This document shows, in pieces, positions 43,698 through 52,426 of a DNA stretch of 64,000 nucleotides (position 1 is its first letter; every line of letters starts with the position of its first letter). The notes under the pieces were generated by a model. That model was given only the letters and a program-made list of their open reading frames with translations. It made no database searches and was not told the origin of the DNA. The position numbers and the translations under genes were made by a program. The DNA is taken from contig CBDIBC010000005.1 in assembly GCA_965276635.1 (NCBI GenBank), forward strand, positions 806,001-870,000. Reading direction: 5' to 3'. This stretch comes from CBDIBC01 sp965276635. GTDB taxonomy: Bacteria > Actinomycetota > Acidimicrobiia > Acidimicrobiales > Palsa-688.

Positions 43698-44088
43698 TCC
43701 TCGACACCGGCGTGCTCATCTCAGGCGTCCGCGGCAGGCTGGACGTGACCATGCTGGCCGACGCCGATGACGTGACGATCCCGGCCGTTGGGTCGCCGAG
43801 TACCTGGCGGGCACGCTGCTCGACACCGACCCCGGCCACGCCGCCGCGCAACGGGCGTTCCTGGACGAGATCCTCGACGTGGTCCCGTTGGTCGCCTACG
43901 ACCGCGCTGTGGCCGGCCACCACGGCGCACTGCTGGCCCACGTCCAGCGCACCGGCACCAGGCGCAGCGTCCACGACCTCATCATCGCGGCCAGCGCCCG
44001 CGCGACCGGGCGAACGGTGCTGACCACCGACGAGCACGCCCGCTTCGGAGACCTGTCCGACGTCACCGTTCGCACCATCAGCGGCTGA
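43685..44088 (+). pseudogene. vapC: Frameshifted VapC toxin gene
   Basis: The first frame gives VARLILDTGVLISGV...ADDVTIPAV. After one missing base at about 43787-43796 the second frame gives VAEYLAGTLLDTDPGHAAAQRAFLDEILDVVPLVAYDRAVAGHHGALL and ends DLIIAASARATGRTVLTTDEHARFGDL. All PIN features are present if joined, so decay is recent. The start is a GTG overlapping the antitoxin. Confidence 0.87.
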
Positions 44089-44109
44089 TTCGCCACATCG
44101 GCCGGAGCC

Positions 44110-44502
44110 TCAGCCGCCGAGCTCGATCAGGCAGGTGGGTCCGACCGCCGCCGCCAACCGGCGATCGGTGGTCAGCAGGACCGCATCGAGCGCCTCGGCC
44201 AGGGCAACGTACATGGCGTCCCAGCCGCGCACCGTGTCTCGGAGCTCCCAGGCCCGACCCAGCAGCGGTCGGTGACCGAACCGATCGGCCGGCCAGGTCC
44301 GGAGGTCTTCGACGGCCTGGCCTGCCTCGGTGCCGTCCAGACGGCCCCGCTGATGCTCGCGGCGGATGACGCCGAAGACCTCGACGTCGATGATGTGGGG
44401 AGCGGCCTGATCGTCGCCGGAACGGAGCCGTCCCCGAAGCCGGTCAGCACCGGGGCCCCCGATCAGGACTTCGCACAGACAGGAAGCGTCAACGACCAAC
44501 AT
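44110..44502 (-). CDS. vapC: VapC-type PIN domain toxin
   Basis: This is an intact protein of 130 residues with PIN features: MLVVDASCLCEVLIG, IIDVEVFGVIRR, RGWDAMYVALAEAL and LLTTDRRLAAAVG. It overlaps the antitoxin by 14 bases. The pair faces the opposite way to the two modules before it. Confidence 0.88.
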   Translation of the reverse strand: MLVVDASCLCEVLIGGPGADRLRGRLRSGDDQAAPHIIDVEVFGVIRREHQRGRLDGTEAGQAVEDLRTWPADRFGHRPLLGRAWELRDTVRGWDAMYVALAEALDAVLLTTDRRLAAAVGPTCLIELGG

Positions 44503-44734
44503 CGGGCCATGCCCCACGCTCTTCGTCGAGCGCGGCGCGAATCTCCACCGCCCCGAGCGCAGACGATCGCCGCTCCGTGCGCGCCAACCACTCCTGCATG
44601 CTCGGCCGGGCGGCCAGGCGCACTGCCTCCGTCCGCAGCAGCTCGGGCACGCTGACCCCGGCCTCACCAGCTCGCCGCGCCAAGCCGGCGTACACCTCGT
44701 CGTCCAGGTCCCTGATCTGCACGGTCTTCGGCAC
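44489..44734 (-). CDS. vapB: FitA/VapB-like RHH antitoxin
   Basis: This protein has 81 residues, with an RHH domain at the start (KTVQIRDLDDEVYAGLARRAGEAGVSVPELLRTEAVRLAA) and an acidic toxin-binding tail. The GTG start at 44734 is preceded by a set of inverted repeats that may be its operator. It is the partner of the intact VapC downstream. Confidence 0.85.
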   Translation of the reverse strand: MPKTVQIRDLDDEVYAGLARRAGEAGVSVPELLRTEAVRLAARPSMQEWLARTERRSSALGAVEIRAALDEERGAWPDVGR

Positions 44735-44749
44735 ATTGCCATCCTACAT

Positions 44750-44783
44750 GCATGACTGCATCTGAACATGCAGATGTGCATGC
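44750..44783. promoter_or_regulatory. Imperfect inverted repeats upstream of vapB
   Basis: A perfect core (44759-44764 with 44771-44776) sits in longer imperfect arms built from GCATG and TGCA elements. The position, 16-50 bases before the vapB start, fits an operator. The next 170 bases up to 44956 show no gene. Confidence 0.5.
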
Positions 44784-44956
44784 GCGCCGGTACCGCGGCT
44801 TATCGGTCGGTCTCTGGACAGCTCTCGTATCTTCGTCGCCGACGTCAGGAACATCGAACTCCTGGGACGGCGGTCACGCTCGGCGATCGGGCACTCGTCG
44901 GACCTGGGCGTTTGCCGTAGCGGGTTCGGCTCCCGGCACTGGACGGAAGCTCACGG

Positions 44957-45241
44957 GTGCGCCACAATTGTGGCTGGCCGACTGAGCCGCTGAGGACCGT
45001 CCGTGACCACCTTTCTGAGGTTGTCGACCGGGTGGAGCGCCACCATGAGCGAGTGACCATCACCCGCAACGGCCACGAGGCCGCCGTCCTGATCAGCCCC
45101 GAGGACCTCGCCGAGATGGAGGAGACCCTCTTGGCGCTCAGCGACCCGGAGGCCCTCGCCGACATCCGGGAGGCTGATGCTGCCTACGTCCGGGGCCACG
45201 TCGTACGCGGGGTGGAGGCCGTCCGCCAACTTCGCAGCTGA
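44957..45241 (+). CDS. RelB/YefM-type antitoxin
   Basis: This protein has 94 residues with the Phd/YefM pattern (LRTVRDHLSEVVDRVERHHERVTITRNGHEAAVLISPEDLAEMEETLLAL) and an acidic toxin-binding tail. The start is a GTG. The stop overlaps the apparent start of a RelE-type toxin. It is likely an RNase-interferase module different from the VapC pairs around it. Confidence 0.83.
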   Translation: MRHNCGWPTEPLRTVRDHLSEVVDRVERHHERVTITRNGHEAAVLISPEDLAEMEETLLALSDPEALADIREADAAYVRGHVVRGVEAVRQLRS

Positions 45242-45519
45242 GCGAGGAGGGCGACTACGAGCTCGTCCTGACCCCGCCGGCCCGCCGAGCATTGAGCGAC
45301 CGGCTACGCGAAGCGGTCGCTGCCGCGGTGATCGACTTCCTCACGACCGCGCTCATCGAGCAACCCCGGCGAGTCGGCACGCCTCTGCGCGAGGAGCTGA
45401 CCGGGCTGTGGTCGGCGCGTCGTGGGACCTACCGGGTGCTGTACCGCATCCACGACGAGCCGGCCGAGGTCGTCGTTGTCCGCATCGAGCACCGTGGAGA
45501 CGTGTACCGATCCCGGTGA
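45238..45519 (+). CDS. relE: RelE-type toxin, start codon unclear
   Basis: The protein shows YELVLTPPARRALSDRL, EELTGLWSARRGTYRVLYRI and VVVVRIEHRGDVYRS, the RelE/ParE-type core with its basic and Tyr residues. These toxins cut mRNA on the ribosome. The full-length frame has no ATG or GTG: a CTG overlapping the antitoxin stop (CTGA) gives about 93 residues, whereas the first standard start, a TTG at 45292, would remove the first strand and helix. The start may have decayed from ATGA/GTGA. Confidence 0.75.
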   Translation: MSEEGDYELVLTPPARRALSDRLREAVAAAVIDFLTTALIEQPRRVGTPLREELTGLWSARRGTYRVLYRIHDEPAEVVVVRIEHRGDVYRSR

Positions 45520-45581
45520 CGTTGTGCAGTCGCCCAAGAGAGGATCCTTGGGGACATTGGTGTATCGGTAAGGTCGGGCTG

Positions 45582-46316
45582 GTGCCAATCCGCTGGTTGA
45601 CAGCCTCGCTCGATGTCCCCATCGACCGCTTCGCGCCTGATCGCCGTTTTTGGCAGGCGGTCACAGCGACCAAGAGCTCTCCTGGGTCGGACGGGGAGTC
45701 GATTCTGGTTCCCAGCACTGGCGACGCCTACCTGCGGATGCAACTCGTTACCGCTGGGCCGGGTGGCTGCCACCTCGATGTCCACACCGACGACCCCGCC
45801 GGCTTGGCCGACACCGCTGTCGGCCTCGGCGGCTGCGTAGAGCACCAAGCGCCCCGCGCTTGCATAGTGCGCTCGCCGGCGCGGTTGCGCTTCTGCGTCG
45901 TCGCCTGGCGCGGCGAGCAGCGCCGACCCCTGCCTGAGGCGTGGCCCGGGAGGCAGCGCAGCCTGGTCGATCAGCTCTGCAATCGAGATCCCACCTGACG
46001 CCTTCGGCGAGGAGTGCGACTTCTGGGCCGAGCTGACAGGGTGGGAGCATCGAGCCGGTGGCCCGGGGTTCCGTTGCCTGCCTCGTCCTGCCGGCATGCC
46101 GCTGCGCCTGCTCATGCAGCGCCTCGATGACCCTCGGGCGGGGTCAGCCCGGTCTCACCTCGACCTGGCCTGCACCGATGTCGCCACCGAGTGCCGGCGA
46201 CATGAGGCGCTGGGGCAGCCGTGGCCTACGAGGGGCGGGTGTGGACGACCCTGCGCGACCCGGCTGGCCTCGTGTACTGCACAACCGGCCGGGACCCTGA
46301 CACCGGCATCCTCTGA
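45582..46316 (+). pseudogene. Frameshifted two-domain VOC (glyoxalase-like) gene
   Basis: The first half is readable from the GTG at 45582 (VPIRWLTASLDVPIDRF, AYLRMQLVTAGPGGCHLDVHTDDPAG, PEAWPGRQRSLVDQLC). A one-base shift near 45978-45990 leads to IPPDAFGEECDFWAELTGWEHRAGG...RLLMQRLDDPRAG. Another near 46210-46218 leads to VAYEGRVWTTLRDPAGLVYCTTGRDPDTGIL and a stop. Joined, it is a typical two-domain VOC protein, so it is a recent pseudogene. Original substrate unknown. Confidence 0.8.
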
Positions 46317-46382
46317 TCGCCCCGCCCAACGATCACCTTGCGCGACGTCACTTGTCCGTCCACTGATCCTCACCAGTGAGAG

Positions 46383-46604
46383 TCATGCGGAGGTGCGATC
46401 TGGGCGCACGGAGGCTACGGCCCAGTCGCAGCCGTCGTGACCGCAGTCGTTGCCCCAGACGACCTCGACCCGCTCACCGGCCACCAGGTATCGGTAACCC
46501 TCACCCTCCACCTGAGAGAAGTGGGTGAAACCCACGCCGGGGCGCCCTGGGACCGCAACGGCACCCCAGCCTTCCTTTTCATGCCAGAAAGCACAGGTGC
46601 CCAT
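46383..46604 (-). CDS. Cold-shock-domain-like small protein
   Basis: The 73 residues show a cold-shock-like core: EKEGWGAVAVPGRPGVGFTHFSQVEGEGYRYLVAGERVEV parallels the KGFGFI...VFVHFSAI...EGQxVEF pattern. Aromatic residues that would stack on RNA bases are mostly kept. An ATG at 46604 follows GGAGT closely. A longer open frame runs upstream but has no recognisable product. The ending carries two Cys (DCGHDGCDW). Confidence 0.65.
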   Translation of the reverse strand: MGTCAFWHEKEGWGAVAVPGRPGVGFTHFSQVEGEGYRYLVAGERVEVVWGNDCGHDGCDWAVASVRPDRTSA

Positions 46605-46754
46605 ACTCCAACGGCGGAGGGCAGTGGTCACGGGCACGACGACGAAACGGAAGGCCCCACAGTTGAGCATCTTGCCCGGCCTCCGGCGTTGAGGGGCCCG
46701 GCCCCGCTGCCCGTCGGCGATCCAAAGCTCACCGACTACCGATCTCCATGGCCA

Positions 46755-47543
46755 GTGCCCGTTGCCAATCATCACGCCCGACAGATAGCGGAGTCGTTCG
46801 GTTTGGAGGCCGAACGCTACGACCGGGCCCGGACCGGCTACCCCCAAGCCATGGTGGACGGATCGTCGCCGCCAGCCCCGGGCCCGACGTCCTGGTGTCG
46901 GTATCGGTACCGGAATCGCCGCCCGACAGTTCCAAGCGGCCGACTGCCGGGTGCTCGGCGTCGACGTCGACGCCAGGATGGCCGACCTGGGGCGCCGAAG
47001 CGGCTTCGAGGTCGAGGTGGCGAAGTTCGAGGACTGGGATCCCGCCGGGCGAGCATTCGATGCGGTCGTCTCCGGGCAGTCCTGGCACTGGGTGGACCCG
47101 GTGGCGGGAGCAGCAAGAGCGGGCGAGGCGCGCGGTCCCGGCGGCCGGTTGGCCGTGTTCTGGAACGTCTTCCAGCCTCCGCCCGAAGTAGCCGAAGCCT
47201 TCGCCGCGGTCTACGACCGGATGCTGGCCGGCGAGTCGGGCAACTTCTGGGCAAAGTCCCCTTCGGACGCGTACTCGGGGCAGTTCACCAAGGCGGCCGA
47301 CGTCATGCGCGAAGTTGCGCCTTCGGCGGTCCGGAGCAGTGGCGCTTCGACTGGGAGCGGTCCCATACCAAAGAGGAGTGGCTGGACCAGGTACCTACCC
47401 AAGGCGGTCACAACCAGCTCCCGCCAGCACAGCTCGAGGAGCTGCTGGCGGGCATCGGGGCTGCAATCGACGAGGTGGGAGGCAGCTTCACGATGGGTTA
47501 CGCCGCTGTGGTAGTAACCGCAACACGAAGCGATGCCGCATGA
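46755..47543 (+). pseudogene. SAM-dependent methyltransferase, several frameshifts
   Basis: Class I methyltransferase pieces are spread over frames: NHHARQIAESFGLEAERYDRARTGYPQAM, then a glycine-rich VGIGTGIAARQF, VLGVDVDARMADLGRRSGFEVEV, GQSWHWVDPVAGAARA and PGGRLAVFWNVFQPP. The last is GGPEQWRFDWERSHTKEEWLDQ...GGSFTMGYAAVVVTATR. Shifts lie near 46850-46870, 46893-46900 and 47310-47325. No single frame can make the enzyme. Confidence 0.83.
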
Positions 47544-47628
47544 CCTGGCTCGACCAGGACCGGACGGTCTGACTCAGCGATCGTGCTCCGGGCGCTCCCG
47601 CTTAGCGTCAGGCATCGACCATGGCGTC

Positions 47629-47814
47629 ATGTCCTCCGCCCACCCCGGCGAGCCTTTCCCCGAACCCCTTGAGATCAACCTCCTCCCTGAGGAGGACGGC
47701 AGCACTCTTCCCTTGGCCGCCTGGTTGGAGCTCGTGGCCGACGACGAGCCCGTCGACCTTCCCCGCCCGGTGGCCGAGTACCTCGCCGAAGCCCGGGCCG
47801 CCGGCGAGGTTTGA
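47629..47814 (+). CDS. Small antitoxin-like protein paired with broken VapC
   Basis: The protein has 61 residues and is very acidic (EPFPEPLEINLLPEEDGSTLPLAAWLELVADDEPVDLPRPVAEYLAEARAAGEV). It has no recognisable DNA-binding domain. Its place directly before, and overlapping, a VapC-type gene suggests it is the antitoxin. The start is uncertain, and the ATG at 47629 was chosen. Confidence 0.55.
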   Translation: MSSAHPGEPFPEPLEINLLPEEDGSTLPLAAWLELVADDEPVDLPRPVAEYLAEARAAGEV

Positions 47815-48204
47815 TCGGCGTCGTACTCGACGCCTCGGCTGCCGTCGAGATCGCCCTGGACACCTCCCGCGGCCTGCGCCTCGCATCCCACCTGCCCACC
47901 GAGGGCGAGGTGATGGCCCCGGATCACTTCTTCGCCGAGGCCGGCGGCGCCCTCCGGCGCATGGAGAACCACGGAGACCTCTCCAACGACCGGGCCACCC
48001 TCGCCCTCCGCCGCGTACGCTCCCTGCGGGTCCGCCGAGTATGCACGCGAGGGCTGCTGCCTGCCGCCTGGGGCCTGCGACGCAACCTCACCATCGGGAA
48101 CGGGCTCTACGTAGCCCTGGCCCGCCATCCTCGACATCGCGCTCGTGACGGCCGACGATCGGCTATCTCGAGCCCCCGGTCTCGAAGTGACGATCATCAC
48201 GTGA
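47811..48204 (+). pseudogene. vapC: Frameshifted VapC toxin gene
   Basis: The first frame gives IGVVLDASAAVEIALDTSRG, DHFFAEAGGALRRMENHGDLS and TIGNGLYVALA. A one-base shift near 48120-48135 is needed to reach LDIALVTADDRLSRAPGLEVTIIT and the stop. Both halves fit the PIN domain, including the late Asp pair. The start is a TTG overlapping the antitoxin stop. Confidence 0.83.
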
Positions 48205-48253
48205 CCGCGACCGCCCGGTCATCGACGACGACATGTCAGCGCGCTTCGAGCCC

Positions 48254-48830
48254 TCAGCAGGCTGAACGCATCCCTCGACGGATCCCGGTAGCGGATGCTC
48301 GGTGTGACGTTCCGGCTTCCCGCGACCAGGCGGTGTGTCGCGCCCAGTCCTCGGCCGAGATCATGAGAACCGTGGTAGCCGGCGACCTGATCTGCCCGTA
48401 GACGTACATATCGGGCGTGGTCTGCGCCGGCCTCCGCTTGAACTCCAAGCAGGCGCCCCAAGCCGCCTCGTCTGCCCGCAAGAAGTCTCGGAAGAGCAGA
48501 TTACGCCGCACAGTCTTGCTGGTCGTCAGGCGTACATGGCCATCCGGCCACGCAGCCGATACGTCAGCATCGTCCCCGGCGCCTTGCCCACACCCGCCCC
48601 CCACCAAGCGGACAGGACGACGAGCTACGTCCAGGAATCCGGGCATCGCCTGGCCCAGCTCGTAGCCTTCGTCGACCACGGCCAGCTCCGGTTGCGCGCC
48701 GCCCGCAGCTACCCTCGCCGATGTTGCCGACGCCCACCGCCACTTCGAGCAGAACAAGCCCATCGGCAAAATCACCCCTCCACATCGAGTAACCGCGGTG
48801 CCCGCAGCGGGATGGCGGATTCGAGGGGTC
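48254..48830 (-). pseudogene. Decayed gene with GrpB-like C-terminus
   Basis: One frame on the minus strand encodes AVVDEGYELGQAMPGFLDVARRPVRLVGGG and then SKTVRRNLLFRDFLRADEAAW, which resembles the C-terminal part of GrpB/UPF0157-type nucleotidyltransferases. An upstream piece (FADGLVLLEVAVGVGNIGE) lies in another frame, so at least one shift has happened near 48710. The assignment is weak. Confidence 0.4.
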
Positions 48831-49032
48831 GGTCGCAACGCGACGGGTGCCGACGATGGTAGCGCCAGTGGTGTTGAGGCCGGAGGGGCAATGAGAGAGC
48901 GAGTCGCCACGAACAACAGGCAGACCGGTAGATCGCTCGTGGTGCGTGCATGGGATCCCCAGTGGGAGCGCTCTCTCAACGCGGTGGCCGGCCCGCTCAG
49001 GGCCCGCCCTGGTCGTCCCGGTAACGGCCTGC

Positions 49033-49497
49033 TCAGGGCAGTGGAGTTTCGACGGCAGCCGCGCCCCAGGCTTCAAGGGGCACGTCCCGCTGGTGTGCGG
49101 ATGGCTCCCAGAGATGGCCCGCAGGATCGGCAACTATCGCTTGGCGAAGACCCCAGGGCATGTCGGTCGGAGCGTCGATCACTGCGCCGCCATGGTCCAG
49201 GGCCCGTGTCGTGGTGGCGTCGACGTCATCGACGAAGACCAGCGTCATCGCTCGCAGGCTCTGGCGGGTGGGTACCTGGGCCGACTGCTCCTGGTGCACG
49301 ACATCGAGCCCCACCGTGATCACCTGGCCGGCGAGGGTCAGCTCGGCATGGCCGATGCGTCCGTCGGGCAGGGTCATGCGCACGGCTTCCTGAGCGCCGA
49401 AGACGGCTGTCAGCCACGCCACTCCCGCCTCTGGGTCGGCGTAGCGAACGTAGGGCACGACGGACGGATACCCGCGAGTGGGATCGAACACGGCCAT
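49033..49497 (-). CDS. VOC family protein (PhnB-like)
   Basis: This intact protein of 154 residues has the two beta-alpha-beta-beta-beta units of the VOC fold: YPSVVPYVRYADPEAGVAWLTAVFGAQEAVRM and IGHAELTLAGQVITVGLD, then LRAMTLVFVDDVDATTTRALDHGGAVIDAP and VADPAGHLWE. I start at the ATG giving MAVFDPTRGYPS. The family includes lyases, dioxygenases and antibiotic-binding proteins. The function cannot be fixed. Confidence 0.82.
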   Translation of the reverse strand: MAVFDPTRGYPSVVPYVRYADPEAGVAWLTAVFGAQEAVRMTLPDGRIGHAELTLAGQVITVGLDVVHQEQSAQVPTRQSLRAMTLVFVDDVDATTTRALDHGGAVIDAPTDMPWGLRQAIVADPAGHLWEPSAHQRDVPLEAWGAAAVETPLP

Positions 49498-49643
49498 CAC
49501 CGTACTGTCGAGGACGCCAGCGTACACCCGTCGGTAACCCGATCCCCCACGTGGTCCACCGCTGCCGGACGCCACATTCCTTGCGGCGTGCGTCGGAGTT
49601 GGGCGCTCCTGAACGACAAACGGGAGGTAAGGGAGGAGCGAAC

Positions 49644-50057
49644 ATGATCACATCACCAATCGACCCGGCCACCACCTACCTGCACCTCAAGGACGGTCAG
49701 GCCGAGATGATGCCCGTCGACGAGTGCTTCTGGCCGTCGGTCATGGCGGGCGAGCGCCGCCTTGACGGGTGGCTGGCAGCCGGCTTCGCCTGGTTGCCTG
49801 ACGACGGGTCAGCCGGCCACAGCGAGGTCCACCCCAAGGGTGACGAGGTGCATTTCTGCCAGGCCGGGGTGATGTCTGCGGTGCTCGAGCACGAGAACGG
49901 CGACGACGTTGTCAACTTCCACGCCGGGGAGGTGTGCGTCATCCCCGCTGGGGTTTGGCACCACCTCCGGCCTCGGGAACCGAGCCGGGTCTTCACCTTG
50001 ACCTTCGGCCAGGGAACTGAGCACCGATCAAGGCAGGCACGGCCAGAGGAGCGATGA
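49644..50057 (+). CDS. Cupin-fold protein
   Basis: This protein has 137 residues with a small cupin barrel. HSEVHPKGDEVHFCQAGVM matches the first cupin motif (His/Glu metal ligands) and AGEVCVIPAGVWHHLRP the second. The ATG follows GGGAGG, an excellent ribosome site. It overlaps the next gene by 4 bases (ATGA). The function is unknown; small cupins often bind a metal and a small acid. Confidence 0.82.
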   Translation: MITSPIDPATTYLHLKDGQAEMMPVDECFWPSVMAGERRLDGWLAAGFAWLPDDGSAGHSEVHPKGDEVHFCQAGVMSAVLEHENGDDVVNFHAGEVCVIPAGVWHHLRPREPSRVFTLTFGQGTEHRSRQARPEER

Positions 50058-50314
50058 GCCGCTGGACCTCGTTCGTCGCTGACAGCGACCCGGCGGGGCG
50101 AGCGGTGCGAGGACTCCACGAAGAGGCGAACCCTCGTCACCGGCTGCGCGTCGAACACGATGATCGCACCCTGCTCATCCACCTCGCCGACGAGGATGGC
50201 GACGGCTGGACGACCATTGCCGTCGACCGAGCCACCCGTCGGTGGACGGTGGCCCAGGGATCGCGGCAGGCGGAGGCCGCCCGGCAAGCCCATCGAGACC
50301 TCTACCAGCCCTGA
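50054..50314 (+). CDS. Small hypothetical protein coupled to cupin
   Basis: The 86 residues are soluble and probably alpha/beta (WTSFVADSDPAGRAVRGLHEEANPRHRLRVEHDDRTLLIHLADEDGDGWTTIAVD). There is no recognised domain. The ATGA overlap with the cupin gene indicates co-translation and a shared role. Confidence 0.6.
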   Translation: MSRWTSFVADSDPAGRAVRGLHEEANPRHRLRVEHDDRTLLIHLADEDGDGWTTIAVDRATRRWTVAQGSRQAEAARQAHRDLYQP

Positions 50315-50367
50315 AACGCCAACACGAGCCCAGAGCCCGGCTAGTCGTCCCCGTCGGCACACCCACC

Positions 50368-50907
50368 TCAACCTCTGCCGGAATACCCAGCCAGGATCCG
50401 ATCGACATCGGTGAGATGGTGCTCGCCCTCGTGCAGCGTATGCGCACCCAGCCAGGCGACACTACGTGTCGCCGGTGCGGGGAAGTTGTAGATGCACTCA
50501 CGAGCCCACCCCGCATCGTCGACGTGGCTGAAGGCGTCGGCCACCAGCGCCGCCGCCACGTCGAGCTGGTCCGCCACCCGGGCGGGGTCCTGTCCCGCGT
50601 AGCACGCGAGGACAACCCGTTGCTCCCGGTAGATCGGCACGAACGATGGGCGTTCCTCCACCAGGGCCAAGAACAGCCGTTCCCGCTGCGCGAGGAGGAC
50701 ATCGCGCACGTGACAGGCGTACTCCAACGCCGACCACACCTGCGGTTCCGGGCGCTCCCGCAGGACGGCAGCGTTGTCGGTGCCGGCTGGTACCCGCAGC
50801 CGCTCACCGTAGTGAGGCCCCAGCGACGCCAGCTTCTCGGCGAGACGGAGGGGGCCGGGGTCCTCGTACACGTAGCCGCACTCGTCGCATCGGTCCATCC
50901 CAGCCAT
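50368..50907 (-). CDS. DinB-like protein with zinc-ribbon N-terminus
   Basis: The 179 residues start with CDECGYVYE, half of a small zinc site. A four-helix DinB_2-type domain follows. Its metal-binding His residues are in ALEYACHVRDVL and in HTLHEGEHHLTDVDRI near the end. DinB-type proteins include thiol-dependent transferases such as mycothiol S-transferases. The exact reaction is unknown. The gene is intact. Confidence 0.78.
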   Translation of the reverse strand: MAGMDRCDECGYVYEDPGPLRLAEKLASLGPHYGERLRVPAGTDNAAVLRERPEPQVWSALEYACHVRDVLLAQRERLFLALVEERPSFVPIYREQRVVLACYAGQDPARVADQLDVAAALVADAFSHVDDAGWARECIYNFPAPATRSVAWLGAHTLHEGEHHLTDVDRILAGYSGRG

Positions 50908-50988
50908 CTTGCCCGACCATGATCGCAGTCATGGATCGGTTCGGCGTCTGCGGTCGGCACTGGGTAACTCCATGGGCCGTCTGGTCAG

Positions 50989-51498
50989 TCATTCGTCGGT
51001 GGCGGCATCGAATGAGGCCAGGGCGGCGTCGATCCGCATGAACATCCGGCCCTCCTCGTCCCCCTCGATGTTCACGAAGCCGAAGCGATGGTAGAAGCGG
51101 CGGGCCGACTCGTCGATGGGGTCCACCGCCAAGAACCTGGCCGCGGCGTGTTGGCCCCCAGCTGCCGCGTGAACGATGGCGTCGATCAGCAGGTCTCGTC
51201 CGAGGCCCTCTCCCTGGTGCCCGGCGTTGATGACCAGGCGAGCCAGGAGGACCATCCCGACCTGGTAGCCGGCGAGCCCACGACCCAAGCGCCCAGGAAG
51301 TTCGTCCTTCACCACGCCACCCAAGGTCAGCACGTAATAGCCGACCACGGCTTCGGCGTCGTCGAGGAGCACGAAGGTGCATGAGAGGTTCCGACACTGG
51401 TTCTCCGACGCGTGCAGCCGCAACCAGTCGTCGAGCGATTTATTGCCGCAGCCAAAGCGACTGAGGTCATCGCCGGCACCGAGGTGCTCGACGCGCAT
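50989..51498 (-). CDS. GNAT acetyltransferase toxin (TacT/AtaT-like)
   Basis: This intact protein of 169 residues starts RVEHLGAGDDLSRFGCGNKSLDDWL, typical of GNAT toxins that acetylate aminoacyl-tRNA. The acetyl-CoA loop appears as NAGHQGEGLGRDLLIDAI, and RFYHRFGF carries the late catalytic-type Tyr. It shares a base with the end of the upstream DUF1778-like antitoxin gene. That antitoxin has a frameshift, so the toxin appears unguarded from this locus. Confidence 0.85.
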   Translation of the reverse strand: MRVEHLGAGDDLSRFGCGNKSLDDWLRLHASENQCRNLSCTFVLLDDAEAVVGYYVLTLGGVVKDELPGRLGRGLAGYQVGMVLLARLVINAGHQGEGLGRDLLIDAIVHAAAGGQHAAARFLAVDPIDESARRFYHRFGFVNIEGDEEGRMFMRIDAALASFDAATDE

Positions 51499-51772
51499 CA
51501 GTCGGCGTGCTTCAGAGCTCGACTCTTCCGGATCTGATCAACGAGCTTGGACACCGGCTTGGGAGCCGTGTCGAGCGCGGCCAGGAAACGGTTGTAGGAG
51601 TCCTGCTGCAGATGGATCGAGCGGTGAGCGTCCACGATGGCCTCGACGTCAGCAACCGCCCGACCAAGGAGAAACTCCGACACGGATATCCCAAGCAGCC
51701 CGCCGCTTCGGTGACCAGATCGTCGTCGGTCGATGACAACCGCAGCTCTCTTCGTTGGTCCTTCGTAGGCAT
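51498..51772 (-). pseudogene. Frameshifted DUF1778-type antitoxin
   Basis: The N-terminal frame gives MPTKDQRRELRLSSTDDDLVTEAAG. After a one-base shift near 51690-51700 the other frame gives LLGISVSEFLLGRAVADVEAIVDAH and QDSYNRFLAALDTAPKPVSKLVDQI. Together they are a normal DUF1778 (RHH) antitoxin, the usual partner of GNAT toxins. As read, only the C-terminal half could be made. Confidence 0.8.
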
Positions 51773-51944
51773 GGCAAACCTCCTGTACGTACGAGTGCAC
51801 GGATGCTCCATGAGCTGTCAAGTTTGCTGCCCTCATACCAAGCCAGCGGGACGACAGCAGCCGTAGCGCCCTGCAGCGACAAGCGCCCGGAGAAGCTCAC
51901 CGGCCCCGCGCCTCGCCTATCACGAGGCCGTACACCTTCTCATT

Positions 51945-51998
51945 GAGCCAAGCGGCCGCCCCCAGCGGCCGTGAGGAGCGCCGCCGTAGGCGGCGAGG
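51945..51998. repeat. Two-hairpin dispersed repeat, copy 1
   Basis: This copy has an AGCGGCCG... arm pair and then a GCCGCC(n3)GGCGGC hairpin. Its layout is shared with two further copies at 53375-53427 and 55964-56017. In this copy the first stem is weaker. Confidence 0.75.
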
Positions 51999-52426
51999 TC
52001 ACCGACGCCCTGCCGCTGCGGCCCGAAGCACGCCGCGCCGCTCGCTTGGCGCTCCGTCATCGATATCAGGTCGTGGACCGGCAGCTCGGTGCGGCCAGCC
52101 TCGCAGGTTCACCGATACAGCTCACCGTGAGGGTCAAAAAGCTACCGGCACCAGAAGTCCGATCCATAACGCCGAACTGGCGCTCAACCTGGCGAGCTCC
52201 AAGCTGAGCGAGGAGCAGCACATATCCCATGTTCGGCCCCAGCGGGAGAGTGGCCGACGCTTGCTCCTGCAAGCAACAGGCGCGCCGTCCCAGCCCACTG
52301 GCTGGCCCGAGGAGGCGCCCGAGCCGCCATCTCGTTCTCGTTTGGGGGATCGACTTCCGGGAGAGCTCCCCGAGCCGGTTGATCCGCTTGTGCGACGCCG
52401 ACTCGCCTCGCGTTGCACCGCCTTCC
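51999..52426. other. Stretch without a recognisable gene
   Basis: Open frames on either strand here show no family pattern or start with a clear ribosome site. It separates the GNAT module from the next VapC module. It may be remains of further genes too decayed to name. Confidence 0.5.

Noticed and set aside
48335..48862. Plus-strand open frame of 175 codons
   Set aside because: No family pattern; the minus strand has better evidence for a decayed gene here.
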